64,000 bases of DNA from Lactobacillus kimbladii. GTDB taxonomy: Bacteria; Bacillota; Bacilli; Lactobacillales; Lactobacillaceae. Each line of letters opens with the position of its first letter. Within the stretch, counting starts at the first letter, position 1. The DNA lies in the NCBI RefSeq assembly GCF_000970755.1, contig NZ_KQ034007.1, positions 62,001 through 126,000 of the forward strand, in the 5' to 3' direction. The position numbers and the translations under genes are program-made. This document shows positions 9,062 through 17,783 of this stretch, piece after piece. The notes beneath the pieces were generated by a model that was not told where the DNA came from, did no database searches, and was given only the letters and a program-made list of their open reading frames with translations.

Positions 9062-10162
9062 TTAAATTAATAAAAGTCCCCAGCCCACAACGGTTAAAAC
9101 AATCAGACCAATAAACTGCATTACTGACCATTTCTTAAAAAATTCGCTTCTGGAAACTGTCGCATTTTGAGTAAAAGTTTTTAAGACCAGCATATTGGCC
9201 ATTGAACCGATAGGAGAGCCAAAGCCGCCTATGTTGGAACCTAAAAATAGTGCTTCCGCGTATGGAGTAAACTTACCAACTAAAATAGTTGCAGGCACAT
9301 TGCTGATAATCTGACTGGAGATAATCGAAGTGAAGTAAGTTGAACTTTCCGAATTAATCATCGTATGAATGATGCTGACAATCATCGGGATCTGTTGAAT
9401 ATCACTAATGAAGATGAAGAAACAGGTAAAGGTTAATAGCAAAGCAAAGTCCACTTTAAGCAAAATTCTGGGATTGATTAATAAAGCTAAAATAATTGCC
9501 ACAATCATCGGAATTGCCACATTAATCACCTTAAATACCCCTAAGAAAAATAAGGCGAATACTGCTGTAGTAATGATTGTAGGCCTTAAACTGATATTGA
9601 TCTGTTTAATATCTTGTCTGGGAATTTTTTTACGAGGGATAAAGTAAAAAATAATAAACGTAATGACTAATGCCATTAATAAATAGGGCAAAGACCAGGA
9701 GAAAAACTGCAGGGCATTAACAGAATATTTACTGACCAAAAAAATATTGTGGGGGTTGCCCCACGGAGTAAAAGCAGCCCCAATATTTGCACCCATACCA
9801 ATTAAAGTGACAGGTAAAATTTGTGGCAAGTCACATCTTTTGGCAATATTTAAATACAGGGGAATCAATGTAAGCGCTGTTATGTCATTGCCGAGAAACA
9901 TCCCAGCAATAATCGCTAGAAGCGTAAACAAGATGTTTAATTTCTGCATATTGTCGGCAATACTGGTCAGTTTATACGCCAACACGTCCAGAACGTGCAA
10001 GTAAGCGTATATTTGAATAATGATTAGCATCGCGGCGACTGAAAAAATAGTATGTAAGTTAATATCCTCAAGCCGCGGTCTAGCAAAAAAAAGACTGATA
10101 ATCGTTATTACAAAAGTAATCTGCAGGATTTTATCACTAAAAACCTTTTTCAAGACGGTCAT
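9062..10162 (-). CDS. Anion permease, ArsB/NhaD/CitM-type (ion transporter superfamily)
   Basis: Polytopic membrane protein of about 366 residues with around ten hydrophobic segments. The half-repeat signatures GNDITALTLIPL and GANIGAAFTPWGNPHNI, and in the second half SNVPATILV and GSNIGGFGSPIGSMANML, match ion-transporter superfamily anion permeases (YbiR-like). The substrate is unknown; arsenite is not supported because no ars genes are nearby. The start at 10162 follows AAAGGGGACA; the longer frame to 10192 lacks a ribosome site. Monocistronic. Confidence 0.8.
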   Translation of the reverse strand: MTVLKKVFSDKILQITFVITIISLFFARPRLEDINLHTIFSVAAMLIIIQIYAYLHVLDVLAYKLTSIADNMQKLNILFTLLAIIAGMFLGNDITALTLIPLYLNIAKRCDLPQILPVTLIGMGANIGAAFTPWGNPHNIFLVSKYSVNALQFFSWSLPYLLMALVITFIIFYFIPRKKIPRQDIKQINISLRPTIITTAVFALFFLGVFKVINVAIPMIVAIILALLINPRILLKVDFALLLTFTCFFIFISDIQQIPMIVSIIHTMINSESSTYFTSIISSQIISNVPATILVGKFTPYAEALFLGSNIGGFGSPIGSMANMLVLKTFTQNATVSRSEFFKKWSVMQFIGLIVLTVVGWGLLLI

Positions 10163-10351
10163 AAAATGTCCCCTTTCACAAGTTATAATCATCTATAATC
10201 GCTATATACATTTTGACCTTTTTTTCTGTTATACGCAATAATAAATTTTTCATGGTGAAAAGCACTTTTACTATAAACATAATTTTTGACACTATAACTT
10301 AATATATCCTATACTGGAGAAAATTGCTAAGGATTAGGAGGAAATATTAAA

Positions 10352-10711
10352 ATGAGTAATTCCGAATCAGTTAAAATGAATGTTAAAGCAGGTGCAGCTG
10401 ATAAAATCAAGAAAAGTGTGAAAGACGGACAAGTTGTTTTGCTTTCATTAAATGACGGTTCCAACAAATATTCTAACATTGCCGGTAGCTGTGCTGCCGG
10501 GACTCGTTTTCAATTTGTAGTCTTGGATCAGCAAGACCCAGACTTTTCACTTAGAGTTGAAAATAATGCTGGCTTGGATTTATACACCAGTCCTGCAGAA
10601 ATGCAATATTTAGGCAACGATTTGGTAGTAGATGAAAAGAATGCGGCCATTAGTTTAGCCGATGACAGTGGCGTAATTGATGCTGCTATGACAGTTAGTG
10701 AAAATAATTAG
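10352..10711 (+). CDS. Iron-sulfur cluster biosynthesis (HesB/IscA-like) family protein
   Basis: 119-residue acidic protein after a strong TTAGGAGGAAAT site. The layout (MNVKAGAADKIKKSVKDGQ, then a beta-rich core ending with DAAMTVSENN) resembles the short A-type/HesB-like proteins annotated in lactobacilli. It has a single Cys (in AGSCAAGTRF), so the three-Cys metal site of true IscA is missing and a classical scaffold role is doubtful. Monocistronic with its own terminator. Confidence 0.6.
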   Translation: MSNSESVKMNVKAGAADKIKKSVKDGQVVLLSLNDGSNKYSNIAGSCAAGTRFQFVVLDQQDPDFSLRVENNAGLDLYTSPAEMQYLGNDLVVDEKNAAISLADDSGVIDAAMTVSENN

Positions 10712-10753
10712 TGCATTTAACTAATAATATGTACTCAAAAATAACTTTATTTT

Positions 10754-10784
10754 TAGCGTTCCAGAATGGAGCGCTTTTTATTTT
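10754..10784 (+). terminator. Terminator after the HesB-like gene
   Basis: Hairpin AGCG-TTCCA / TGGA-GCGCT with one bulge, followed by TTTTTATTTT. Confidence 0.8.
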
Positions 10785-10889
10785 AAATGGCAAAACAGAA
10801 CGGTTCAGTATGAGCGCATCTTGCTTCAAAAAGTCCTAAGTGTTAAACTATATAAGATTTTCGAAAATCTTGAAAGGAAGTATAGTACT

Positions 10890-11030
10890 ATGCGTAAAGG
10901 TGAAAATTACAACACTGGTTGTGAACCAAACCAAAGACCTAAGAACAAGAAGAACGGCAGAAAACGCGTTGCGCACGTGGCAGCAGTCGTTGCTTTCTTG
11001 AACAAGGCCAAAGCAGACGAAAATAAATAG
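10890..11030 (+). CDS. Small basic protein of unknown function
   Basis: A 46-residue Lys/Arg-rich protein starting at ATG 10890 behind GAAAGGAAG (9-base spacing); the longer frame from 10821 has no ribosome site. The first half is hydrophilic (CEPNQRPKNKKNGRKR) and the second half a short Ala/Val-rich helix (VAHVAAVVAFLNKA). Own terminator directly after it. I do not recognise a family; a nucleic-acid-binding or ribosome-associated role is only a guess from charge. Confidence 0.65.
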   Translation: MRKGENYNTGCEPNQRPKNKKNGRKRVAHVAAVVAFLNKAKADENK

Positions 11031-11051
11031 TTTGTTTTTAAACAAAACTAA

Positions 11052-11084
11052 AAGGTGGATGAAGTTTTCGTCCGCCTTTTTTTA
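11052..11084 (+). terminator. Terminator after the small basic gene
   Basis: Stem AGGTGGA / TCCGCCT (one G-T pair) followed by eight T. Confidence 0.85.
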
Positions 11085-11150
11085 TTGCTCTAAATTGAGT
11101 AGAATTAGATTAATGATACATACATTTTGCTCTAAGGAGAACGCTTAAAA

Positions 11151-12068
11151 GTGAAATTTCAATGCAGTGCATGCGGTTTGCGCATCAATGCCAAACATTT
11201 TAAACAAATGGGTTTGATTAACCCTAAATTAACTAGTATTTGCGATCTGTGTATCCAAAGAGGAGAAGCACCGGAGAATTTTGCTAATATTGCAGTGAAA
11301 GTCTTTGCGCAATGTCTGCTGTTTACTTTTGTCGGAAAAGATGAAGACTCAGATAGTCCTACGTTTTTAATTGCCAAAAATGACGTGCGCAAGCGTTATG
11401 AAGCCTTTATTCAGGATTATGACGGCAATGAATTGGCCCAGCAACAGCTATCAGCACATGATTTTAATCAGGCAGTAATAGACAGCGAGACGGGTCAAAC
11501 TGACTTTGTGCCCAGCAGCGAATTCACTTTTGCTGAAAACCTAAGTAAATTAGGCTTAAACGTCGACTTTAAACTCAATGAAGTGGATTATATTGACCGC
11601 GAGCGTATTCGGGCCAAGTACCATTACCGCTGCCAATACTGTGGCAGGCGCGGACGCAGTGTTGATCACAAAGATCCGGTTTCACTGTCACATAATAATG
11701 ATTTTGACAACCTGATTTTATCCTGCACGGAATGCAATCGCATCAAGTCCAACATGCCGTATAAATTGTTTGTCAGTTTAAATAATGAAATCCCTGAAGT
11801 TAACCGAAAACTGGTTAAATATGAAGACGCTCTTGCTACTTTGAAGGGTGAATTTGAGGAAAGACGGCGTGAATTAGCTGCTAAAATGCACCTAAAAGGC
11901 GTTGTTAATGATCCCGAACTTGACCAGATTCGTAAGCAAAACAAAAAATTGCAGGATGCAATTGATAGTCTGGAAAGTGATTATAATGACTTGCGTTCTT
12001 TACGTGAACAGCACTTTATGACAGGCTGGAAACTAGCGCAAGTAAATGAGAAAGAAGATATTATTTAA
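11151..12068 (+). CDS. HNH endonuclease-domain protein
   Basis: 305-residue protein starting at GTG behind TAAGGAGAA. Its N-terminus holds a zinc-ribbon-like pair of Cys-x2-Cys knuckles (CSACG, CDLC). The centre holds an HNH nuclease core: CQYCGRRGRSVDHKDPVS, then NLILSCTECNRIKSN, with zinc-binding cysteines and the catalytic His of the VDH segment. The last about 90 residues are a charged coiled coil. Small HNH proteins act in restriction, repair or mobile elements; no methylase, integrase or phage gene is near, so the role is open. Confidence 0.8.
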   Translation: MKFQCSACGLRINAKHFKQMGLINPKLTSICDLCIQRGEAPENFANIAVKVFAQCLLFTFVGKDEDSDSPTFLIAKNDVRKRYEAFIQDYDGNELAQQQLSAHDFNQAVIDSETGQTDFVPSSEFTFAENLSKLGLNVDFKLNEVDYIDRERIRAKYHYRCQYCGRRGRSVDHKDPVSLSHNNDFDNLILSCTECNRIKSNMPYKLFVSLNNEIPEVNRKLVKYEDALATLKGEFEERRRELAAKMHLKGVVNDPELDQIRKQNKKLQDAIDSLESDYNDLRSLREQHFMTGWKLAQVNEKEDII

Positions 12069-12115
12069 TTTTTAAAAGGCTTACAATGAAATTAAGAGGA
12101 AAAGGAGGTCAAAAA

Positions 12116-14074
12116 ATGAAGTCAACTAAATTCAAGCAAAATATTTTAGCAAAATTGGGGATCAGTATGGCTGCCGCAGTCTTGGGCATGATGAGTGGTG
12201 CTAATCTGGTCCAAAATGTTTTGGCAGCTTCTGCTGCACCTGCTGCTAACGGTCAAACTGCAAAAACAACACCGGCTGCAGCCAGCACTGGCAATAATCA
12301 GCTAGGCTTTTGGACTGGAACGGATGGCAGCTGCACGTGGCAATATGATGTCCTTACTAATACGCTGACTATTAGCGGCGTTAAAGGAGCACAACTGTCA
12401 AGTACACCTTTTACCAAAGAATTCAAATGGGCTGGAAGTATTGAGCATATCGTTTTTGAAAATCCGTTTAAGTTGTCTGCAAATTCAAAAGAAAAATTTG
12501 CTAATTTGAGATATTTATCTGATATTAAGGGTTTAGAGAACGCTGATACCAGTGAGGTAACCGATATGTCTGGTTTATTTGCCGGTGATATGAACCTTAA
12601 TAGCTTAGATATTAGTAAGTTTGATACCGGTAAAGTTACAGATATGAGTAACATGTTCTTTAAATTAGGTATGAATAATGCTACTGCTACAGCAATAGAT
12701 TTGAGTAAATTGAATACCGCAAATGTAACCACTATGAACAGCATGTTTGCGGCGGCCAATTTTAAAAAGCTGGATTTAAAAAACTTTAATACTAGCAAAG
12801 TAACCGATATGGCAAATATGTTTTCCGGTACCAAGGCAGAAACGATTAATGTAGATAGTTTTGATACCAGTAAAGTACAAAATATGAGCGGAATGTTCGA
12901 TAATTGCATGATTAAACAGCTCGACTGCTCAGGCTTTAATACCAAAAACGTAACGGACATGAGCAATATGTTTTCTCATAGTATGGACATAACAACTCTA
13001 AACTTGAGCAATTTTAATACTAGTAATGTTCAAAATATGAAAGCTATGTTTTTTGGAGATTCCAATTTGACCAGTTTGGATTTGAGTAATTTTGATACTA
13101 GTAAAGTAACTAATATGTCAGGTATGTTTTCAAACGATACAGCATTAAAACAACTTAATTTAACGGGCTGGAATACTGCCAATGTTACTGATATGAGCAC
13201 TATGTTTGCCGGATTAAAGAATATGGTCAGCTTGGATATTAAGCACTTTAATACCGGCAAGGTAACTGATATGTTTGGCATGTTTGAGGGTGCTGAAAAT
13301 TTAACTGATTTTGATATTAGTAATTTTGATACCAGCAAGGTCACTAGCACCAGCTATATGTTTTCTGGTATGAAAAAAATTACCAGCTTAGATTTAAGCC
13401 ATTTTAATACTAAGTCCAATAAAAATTTGTCTGAAATGTTTAGTGATGATGACAACTTAAAGACGGTTAATTTGAAAGGCTGGAATACCAAACGGGTTAG
13501 GAGTATGAGTCGCATGTTTAAAAACGACCCGCAGCTGGTCAATATTAATTTAAGTCATCTTAAAACTAATAGTCTCACTGAAGCTTATGAGATGTTTAAA
13601 AATGATCGGAGTCTCAAAACTGTTGATTTACATAATTGGAACACCCGTAAATTAACTGAAGTAAGTGAGATGTTTGCTCAATGTCCTAATCTGACTAAAG
13701 TTAATTTACACGGCTGGCACATGCCTAAACTGACTGATTCGACAGATATGTTTATGCAGGACAAGAAATTAGCGGGGGTTGATCTGACTAATTTTAATAT
13801 TCATAACAGCAGGATTTTAAATCAGGCAGGCAATCCAAAAGGGTTTGCTGTGAAGCTGGGCCACTACCGTTTGCGTAAGAGTTCAGGTGTAGGTCAAGGA
13901 TTTAAGCACATTCAAGCTGTAGGCAAAGGAACAATTAGAAAACCGAAAGGCAAAAAATATACTGCAAAGCAGTTATTTAAGCTGTATAATCACTCTGCCA
14001 AAAAGAGTCCTAGAGAAACCTATGTCATGTATAACGGTAAAAAACCACAGTTACCAAAATCATTTCATTTTTGA
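12116..14074 (+). CDS. BspA-like surface protein with DUF285 repeats (copy 1)
   Basis: Secreted repeat protein, 652 residues from ATG 12116, which follows AAAGGAGGTC; the upstream ATG at 12086 reads through that site. Signal peptide about 1-38 ending near VLAASA. Next is an N-terminal module with the conserved WTGTDGSCTWQYD, then about 15 tandem 24-26 residue units of the type FDTSKVTDMSNMF. An 85-residue basic C-terminal domain follows (LGHYRLRKSSGVG ... YVMYNGKKPQLPK) that is nearly identical in all three copies here. There is no LPXTG or SLAP motif. BspA-type repeats mediate adhesion in other bacteria. It converges on the SLAP gene at 14177. Confidence 0.88.
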   Translation: MKSTKFKQNILAKLGISMAAAVLGMMSGANLVQNVLAASAAPAANGQTAKTTPAAASTGNNQLGFWTGTDGSCTWQYDVLTNTLTISGVKGAQLSSTPFTKEFKWAGSIEHIVFENPFKLSANSKEKFANLRYLSDIKGLENADTSEVTDMSGLFAGDMNLNSLDISKFDTGKVTDMSNMFFKLGMNNATATAIDLSKLNTANVTTMNSMFAAANFKKLDLKNFNTSKVTDMANMFSGTKAETINVDSFDTSKVQNMSGMFDNCMIKQLDCSGFNTKNVTDMSNMFSHSMDITTLNLSNFNTSNVQNMKAMFFGDSNLTSLDLSNFDTSKVTNMSGMFSNDTALKQLNLTGWNTANVTDMSTMFAGLKNMVSLDIKHFNTGKVTDMFGMFEGAENLTDFDISNFDTSKVTSTSYMFSGMKKITSLDLSHFNTKSNKNLSEMFSDDDNLKTVNLKGWNTKRVRSMSRMFKNDPQLVNINLSHLKTNSLTEAYEMFKNDRSLKTVDLHNWNTRKLTEVSEMFAQCPNLTKVNLHGWHMPKLTDSTDMFMQDKKLAGVDLTNFNIHNSRILNQAGNPKGFAVKLGHYRLRKSSGVGQGFKHIQAVGKGTIRKPKGKKYTAKQLFKLYNHSAKKSPRETYVMYNGKKPQLPKSFHF

Positions 14075-14087
14075 TTTTTAGTAAAAT

Positions 14088-14156
14088 AAAAGGATTAGCT
14101 CATTGGTGTGACCTAATTTTGGGGTTCACATCACATTTCAGAACTAATCCTTTTTA
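14088..14156. terminator. Bidirectional terminator, long nested hairpin
   Basis: Outer 11-bp perfect stem AAAAGGATTAG / CTAATCCTTTT enclosing a second smaller helix (TGTGACC / GGTTCACA, one bulge), with T runs. It separates convergent BspA copy 1 and SLAP protein 1. Confidence 0.8.
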
Positions 14157-14176
14157 GTTTGTCTTTCTAGTAAACT

Positions 14177-15700
14177 TTAGGCAAATTCAGGGAAGTTTAA
14201 AGTTTTTATCTGTGTTTTAGTGGTTTTTAACAGCCAGATTGCCTGATCTACTTGTGCCAGTGTCGCTTTGCTCGACCGTAAGACAACAGCAGCATTAGCT
14301 AAAGCATAGTCATAGCTCTGCATAAGTGCATCATAATGGACACTCTCGTTAATAGTTTGCTGTCCAGAGTCAAAGTCTTTCTGGAGCTTCACTTTATCGC
14401 TGTCGGTTGCTACTTTTTGTTTCTGCTCAGCTGCTAATGAAGTGTTTACAGGAGAAAGTTTTATGCCCCAGCTAAATTTCACATCACTTGCTTTGACGAA
14501 ACTGTTAGCTGCTATTATTTTTTCACTGGTGGTGAGAATGGTTGGACCATATTTTTTGTCAGTCGCCGGGGCCTTTAGTTGTGTGCCATCATTGTTGATA
14601 AGGGCTTTTCTGTCTAAATTGTTACTCAGAAGATGATAATACAACTCCGCTTTGTTTGTAGCCGCATTCCAAATATAGAATAAGCCGTCAACATTAAAAT
14701 CAGACTGCTTTGCAGTATTAAAACTAATCCCAACGGGTTTTCCTGTGGCGTCATAGAGCTTAACGTTTGCAGTAGTCTTTGCAGTAACAAAACTGTAGGT
14801 TAAATCAGAGTAGTCGGTAGTTGGTAAGTAATTTCTCAGGTTGATACAGTTTTCATCTATGTATTCATCATGATGATTATGCAGGCGGAAAATATAGCCT
14901 TCAAAATCTTCTGCCCAAGGCGTAACGGCTAAGTCAACTTTTATTTTCTGCCCCTTTTTTAAAATGTGTTTGGTTTTCATTTCGTTTAAAGTCTGAGTGG
15001 CTGTCTTTTTGAGAACGGTGGCCGTTGTAACCCCATTGTAAGTTAAAGGATAACCATCTAAACTTGCCACATTATAGGCTTTGACATAGCGATTTTTACC
15101 AATGGCATAATAATTTTTCCGTTTAATTTTTGTAAGAGGAAGGTAGAAAAAGTGCTCATCGTTATCTGATTTAAAGTATTTACTATAATAGTATTTTGGT
15201 CTTGACTTAACTTGCTTAACTTTGCCTTGATATTTAACAATAGCTCGCTTAGGTAAAGTGTGGCCAGTCTTGTTACCGGTTTTAGTATAAACGGCTGATT
15301 TTTGTAATAAAACTAATTTGCCCTTTTTGCTGTTCTTACCATTGACTTCTTTAATATCCGCCGTACTAATGTAGCAACCATTACCAATATTATAGAATTT
15401 TTGGTCCTTAATTTTTCTAGTGCCGTAGTATTTCATAACATCTGCATTAAAGCTATAGATATACTTATAACCACTGGCATCATCTTGAGCATAGGGCAGA
15501 TATTTGTTCTTGTTTTTAATTTTATGCCCATATTTATTATAAAGATGGGCACCATAGATTAAAGTGATTTTACCCTTTGCGGTCTTTTTACTGCTTTTGG
15601 CAGCTGCAACCGTTTGTATTTGATTGCAATTTACTAAAAAAGGTGTGACGACCAATGCCAAAGCCGTGATCGCCAAACAGATTTTTTTGGTTAATTTCAT
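14177..15700 (-). CDS. SLAP-domain surface protein, subtype A (copy 1)
   Basis: 507-residue secreted protein. Signal peptide about 1-33 (ends VAAAKS). Two Lactobacillus S-layer-type (SLAP, PF03217-like) repeats follow, about residues 40-215, with the pattern YxKxGxK ... KIKDQKFYNIGNGCYISTADI and SAVYTKTGNKTG ... YAIGKNRYVKAYNV. Unlike S-layer proteins, the SLAP repeats are N-terminal. A central beta-rich region contains the block AEDFEGYIFRLHNHHDEYI, and the last about 80 residues are helical and reminiscent of FIVAR-type linkers. SLAP repeats bind cell-wall polymers non-covalently. It shares subtype A sequence with the copy at 23285 and converges on BspA copy 1. Confidence 0.85.
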   Translation of the reverse strand: MKLTKKICLAITALALVVTPFLVNCNQIQTVAAAKSSKKTAKGKITLIYGAHLYNKYGHKIKNKNKYLPYAQDDASGYKYIYSFNADVMKYYGTRKIKDQKFYNIGNGCYISTADIKEVNGKNSKKGKLVLLQKSAVYTKTGNKTGHTLPKRAIVKYQGKVKQVKSRPKYYYSKYFKSDNDEHFFYLPLTKIKRKNYYAIGKNRYVKAYNVASLDGYPLTYNGVTTATVLKKTATQTLNEMKTKHILKKGQKIKVDLAVTPWAEDFEGYIFRLHNHHDEYIDENCINLRNYLPTTDYSDLTYSFVTAKTTANVKLYDATGKPVGISFNTAKQSDFNVDGLFYIWNAATNKAELYYHLLSNNLDRKALINNDGTQLKAPATDKKYGPTILTTSEKIIAANSFVKASDVKFSWGIKLSPVNTSLAAEQKQKVATDSDKVKLQKDFDSGQQTINESVHYDALMQSYDYALANAAVVLRSSKATLAQVDQAIWLLKTTKTQIKTLNFPEFA

Positions 15701-15878
15701 GATTTACCTCCTTACTAATCCTTTCTACTAAATTTATTATAACCTAATATAGGTGCAGCAATACATGTCTTACGATAAATGAATAAAAGGCTGACAAAGT
15801 TTAACTTAAGTTTTAAATTATTAATTAGTTTTAAGTAAAATACCCGTATAATTAGGGTAAGAGAAAAGAGGTGTCAAG

Positions 15879-17720
15879 ATGAAATTACCCAATTTAATCA
15901 AATTGAAAAAAACTGGGATAGGTATTGCAACAATGACATTAGGTTTAGTCGTAACGGTGCAAACAAACGTAAATGTAGCTGCTGCAACAGAAACTCCTGC
16001 TGTTGTCCCAATTAGTGCGACAGGTTTGCCATCTGATGCCGGTCTGTGGACTGGCACTGATGGCAGCTGCACATGGCAATACGATGTTATTAGTAGAACT
16101 CTGCGGATTAGTGGCGCGCAAAAGAGCAGTCAATTATCCAGCACACCGTTTTTAAAGCAGTTTAAATGGTCAGGTAATATTGAGCATATTGTGTTTGAAA
16201 CACCAGTTCAAATGGCTCCGAATTCGGCAGAAAAGTTTTCCGGTCTTGAGTATTTGGAGGATATTACAGGTCTCGACAAAGTTGATACTAGTCAAGTGAC
16301 AAATATGGCTTTGCTTTTTACTAATGACAAAGCTCTAACTAAAGCTGATGTGAGTCACTTTGATACCAGCCAAGTGACTAGCATGGAACGAATGTTTGAC
16401 AACACAGCCTTAACAGAAGTAGATTTGAGCAGTTTTAATACAAGCAAAGTCACAAATATGAGCGGTATGTTTAGAAACAGCCCGATGAAACATCTTAATC
16501 TGAAAAGTTTTGCTACCAGCCGAGTGACCAATATGGCAGAGATGTTTGCGGATAGCGATGTGGCAGAACTTAATCTGGCTAATTTTGATACTAGTAATGT
16601 CACTAACATGGCTGGTATGTTTGCTGGAATAAAAGTTCCTGAACTAAATCTTAAGCACTTTGATACCAGAAAAGTTAATAATATGTCCGATATGTTTTCC
16701 AGTACCCCAAATTTGTCAAGTCTTGATCTGAGTAGTTTTGCTACCAGTCAAGTGACTAATATGGCGGAAATGTTTTCGGGCAGTAAAGTTACTCACTTAA
16801 ATTTGGCTAATTGGAACACCAAAAACGTCACCAGTATGAAAAATATGTTCCAAGGGTGTTCTGACTTAACTAAACTTGACTTAAGCGGCTTTAATACCCG
16901 TAATGTTACAGATATGTCGGGTATGTTTGCAAAATTCGCCCATTTGGATCAGCTAAATTTCAGTCACTTTGATACGAGTAAAGTTAAAGATATGAAAAAA
17001 ATGTTCGCATACAATCCAGCTGTTACTAGTTTGGATTTAAGCAGTTTTGATACCAGCAACGTTACTAATATGATCTCGCTGTTTTCTGGAGACAGCTCTT
17101 TGGCTAAACTCAATTTAACGGGCTGGAATACCAAGAATGTACGCTGGATGAATTCAATGTTCAGTGGTGACAGCAGTCTAAAAGACATTGACTTGAGGCA
17201 CTTTAATACTACCAACGTTACTGATATGCTTAGGATGTTTAAAGGTGCAAAAAGTCTGGAGCAGCTTGACCTGCATACTTGGGATACACGCCAAGTTACT
17301 AGGGTCAGCGAAATGTTTATGGACTGTGATAATCTTGTTTTTGTTGATTTACGTGGCTGGCGGTTACCAAAAATGTATGATTCAACAGAAATGTTTACTA
17401 ATGATCAGAAGCTAGCTGGAGTTGATTTAAGCCATTTTAATATTCATAATAGTCAGATTTTGAAAAATGCTGGTAATCCTAAAGGATTTGCTGTCAAGCT
17501 CGGTCATTACCGCTTACGTAAGAGTTCGGGAGTAGGTCAAGGTTTTAAACATATCCAAGCTGTTGGCAAAGGCACAATTGTCAAGCCTCGGGGCAAAAAA
17601 TATACGGAAAAACAATTGCTAAAACTGTATAACCATTCGGCTAAAAAGAGTCCTAAAGAAACTTATGTTATGTATAATGGCAAAAAGCCGCAGCTGCCTG
17701 AAGGGTTCAATCTCAAATAG
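15879..17720 (+). CDS. BspA-like surface protein with DUF285 repeats (copy 2)
   Basis: 613-residue secreted protein behind an AGAGGTGTC site. Signal peptide about 1-34 (ends NVAAATE). N-terminal module with LWTGTDGSCTWQYDV, then about 14 DUF285 units (for example FDTSNVTNMAGMF) and the shared basic C-terminal domain from about residue 525 (GHYRLRKSSGVGQGFKHIQ). A TATAAT box lies at 15847-15852, with no good -35. It converges on the SLAP subtype B protein at 17784. Probably a cell-surface adhesin; ligand unknown. Confidence 0.88.
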   Translation: MKLPNLIKLKKTGIGIATMTLGLVVTVQTNVNVAAATETPAVVPISATGLPSDAGLWTGTDGSCTWQYDVISRTLRISGAQKSSQLSSTPFLKQFKWSGNIEHIVFETPVQMAPNSAEKFSGLEYLEDITGLDKVDTSQVTNMALLFTNDKALTKADVSHFDTSQVTSMERMFDNTALTEVDLSSFNTSKVTNMSGMFRNSPMKHLNLKSFATSRVTNMAEMFADSDVAELNLANFDTSNVTNMAGMFAGIKVPELNLKHFDTRKVNNMSDMFSSTPNLSSLDLSSFATSQVTNMAEMFSGSKVTHLNLANWNTKNVTSMKNMFQGCSDLTKLDLSGFNTRNVTDMSGMFAKFAHLDQLNFSHFDTSKVKDMKKMFAYNPAVTSLDLSSFDTSNVTNMISLFSGDSSLAKLNLTGWNTKNVRWMNSMFSGDSSLKDIDLRHFNTTNVTDMLRMFKGAKSLEQLDLHTWDTRQVTRVSEMFMDCDNLVFVDLRGWRLPKMYDSTEMFTNDQKLAGVDLSHFNIHNSQILKNAGNPKGFAVKLGHYRLRKSSGVGQGFKHIQAVGKGTIVKPRGKKYTEKQLLKLYNHSAKKSPKETYVMYNGKKPQLPEGFNLK

Positions 17721-17728
17721 ATAAGACA

Positions 17729-17768
17729 AAAAAGCTAATTCGTTTTAAGTACGAATTAGCCTTTTTCT
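17729..17768. terminator. Bidirectional terminator
   Basis: Perfect 10-bp stem GCTAATTCGT / ACGAATTAGC with flanking A and T runs. The same stem recurs at 21529, which shows that the BspA/SLAP unit was duplicated together with its terminator. Confidence 0.88.
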
Positions 17769-17783
17769 ATTAGTCTAAAAGAT

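Noticed and set aside
9062-10162. Arsenite efflux pump
   Set aside because: Only superfamily similarity; no arsR or arsenate reductase nearby.
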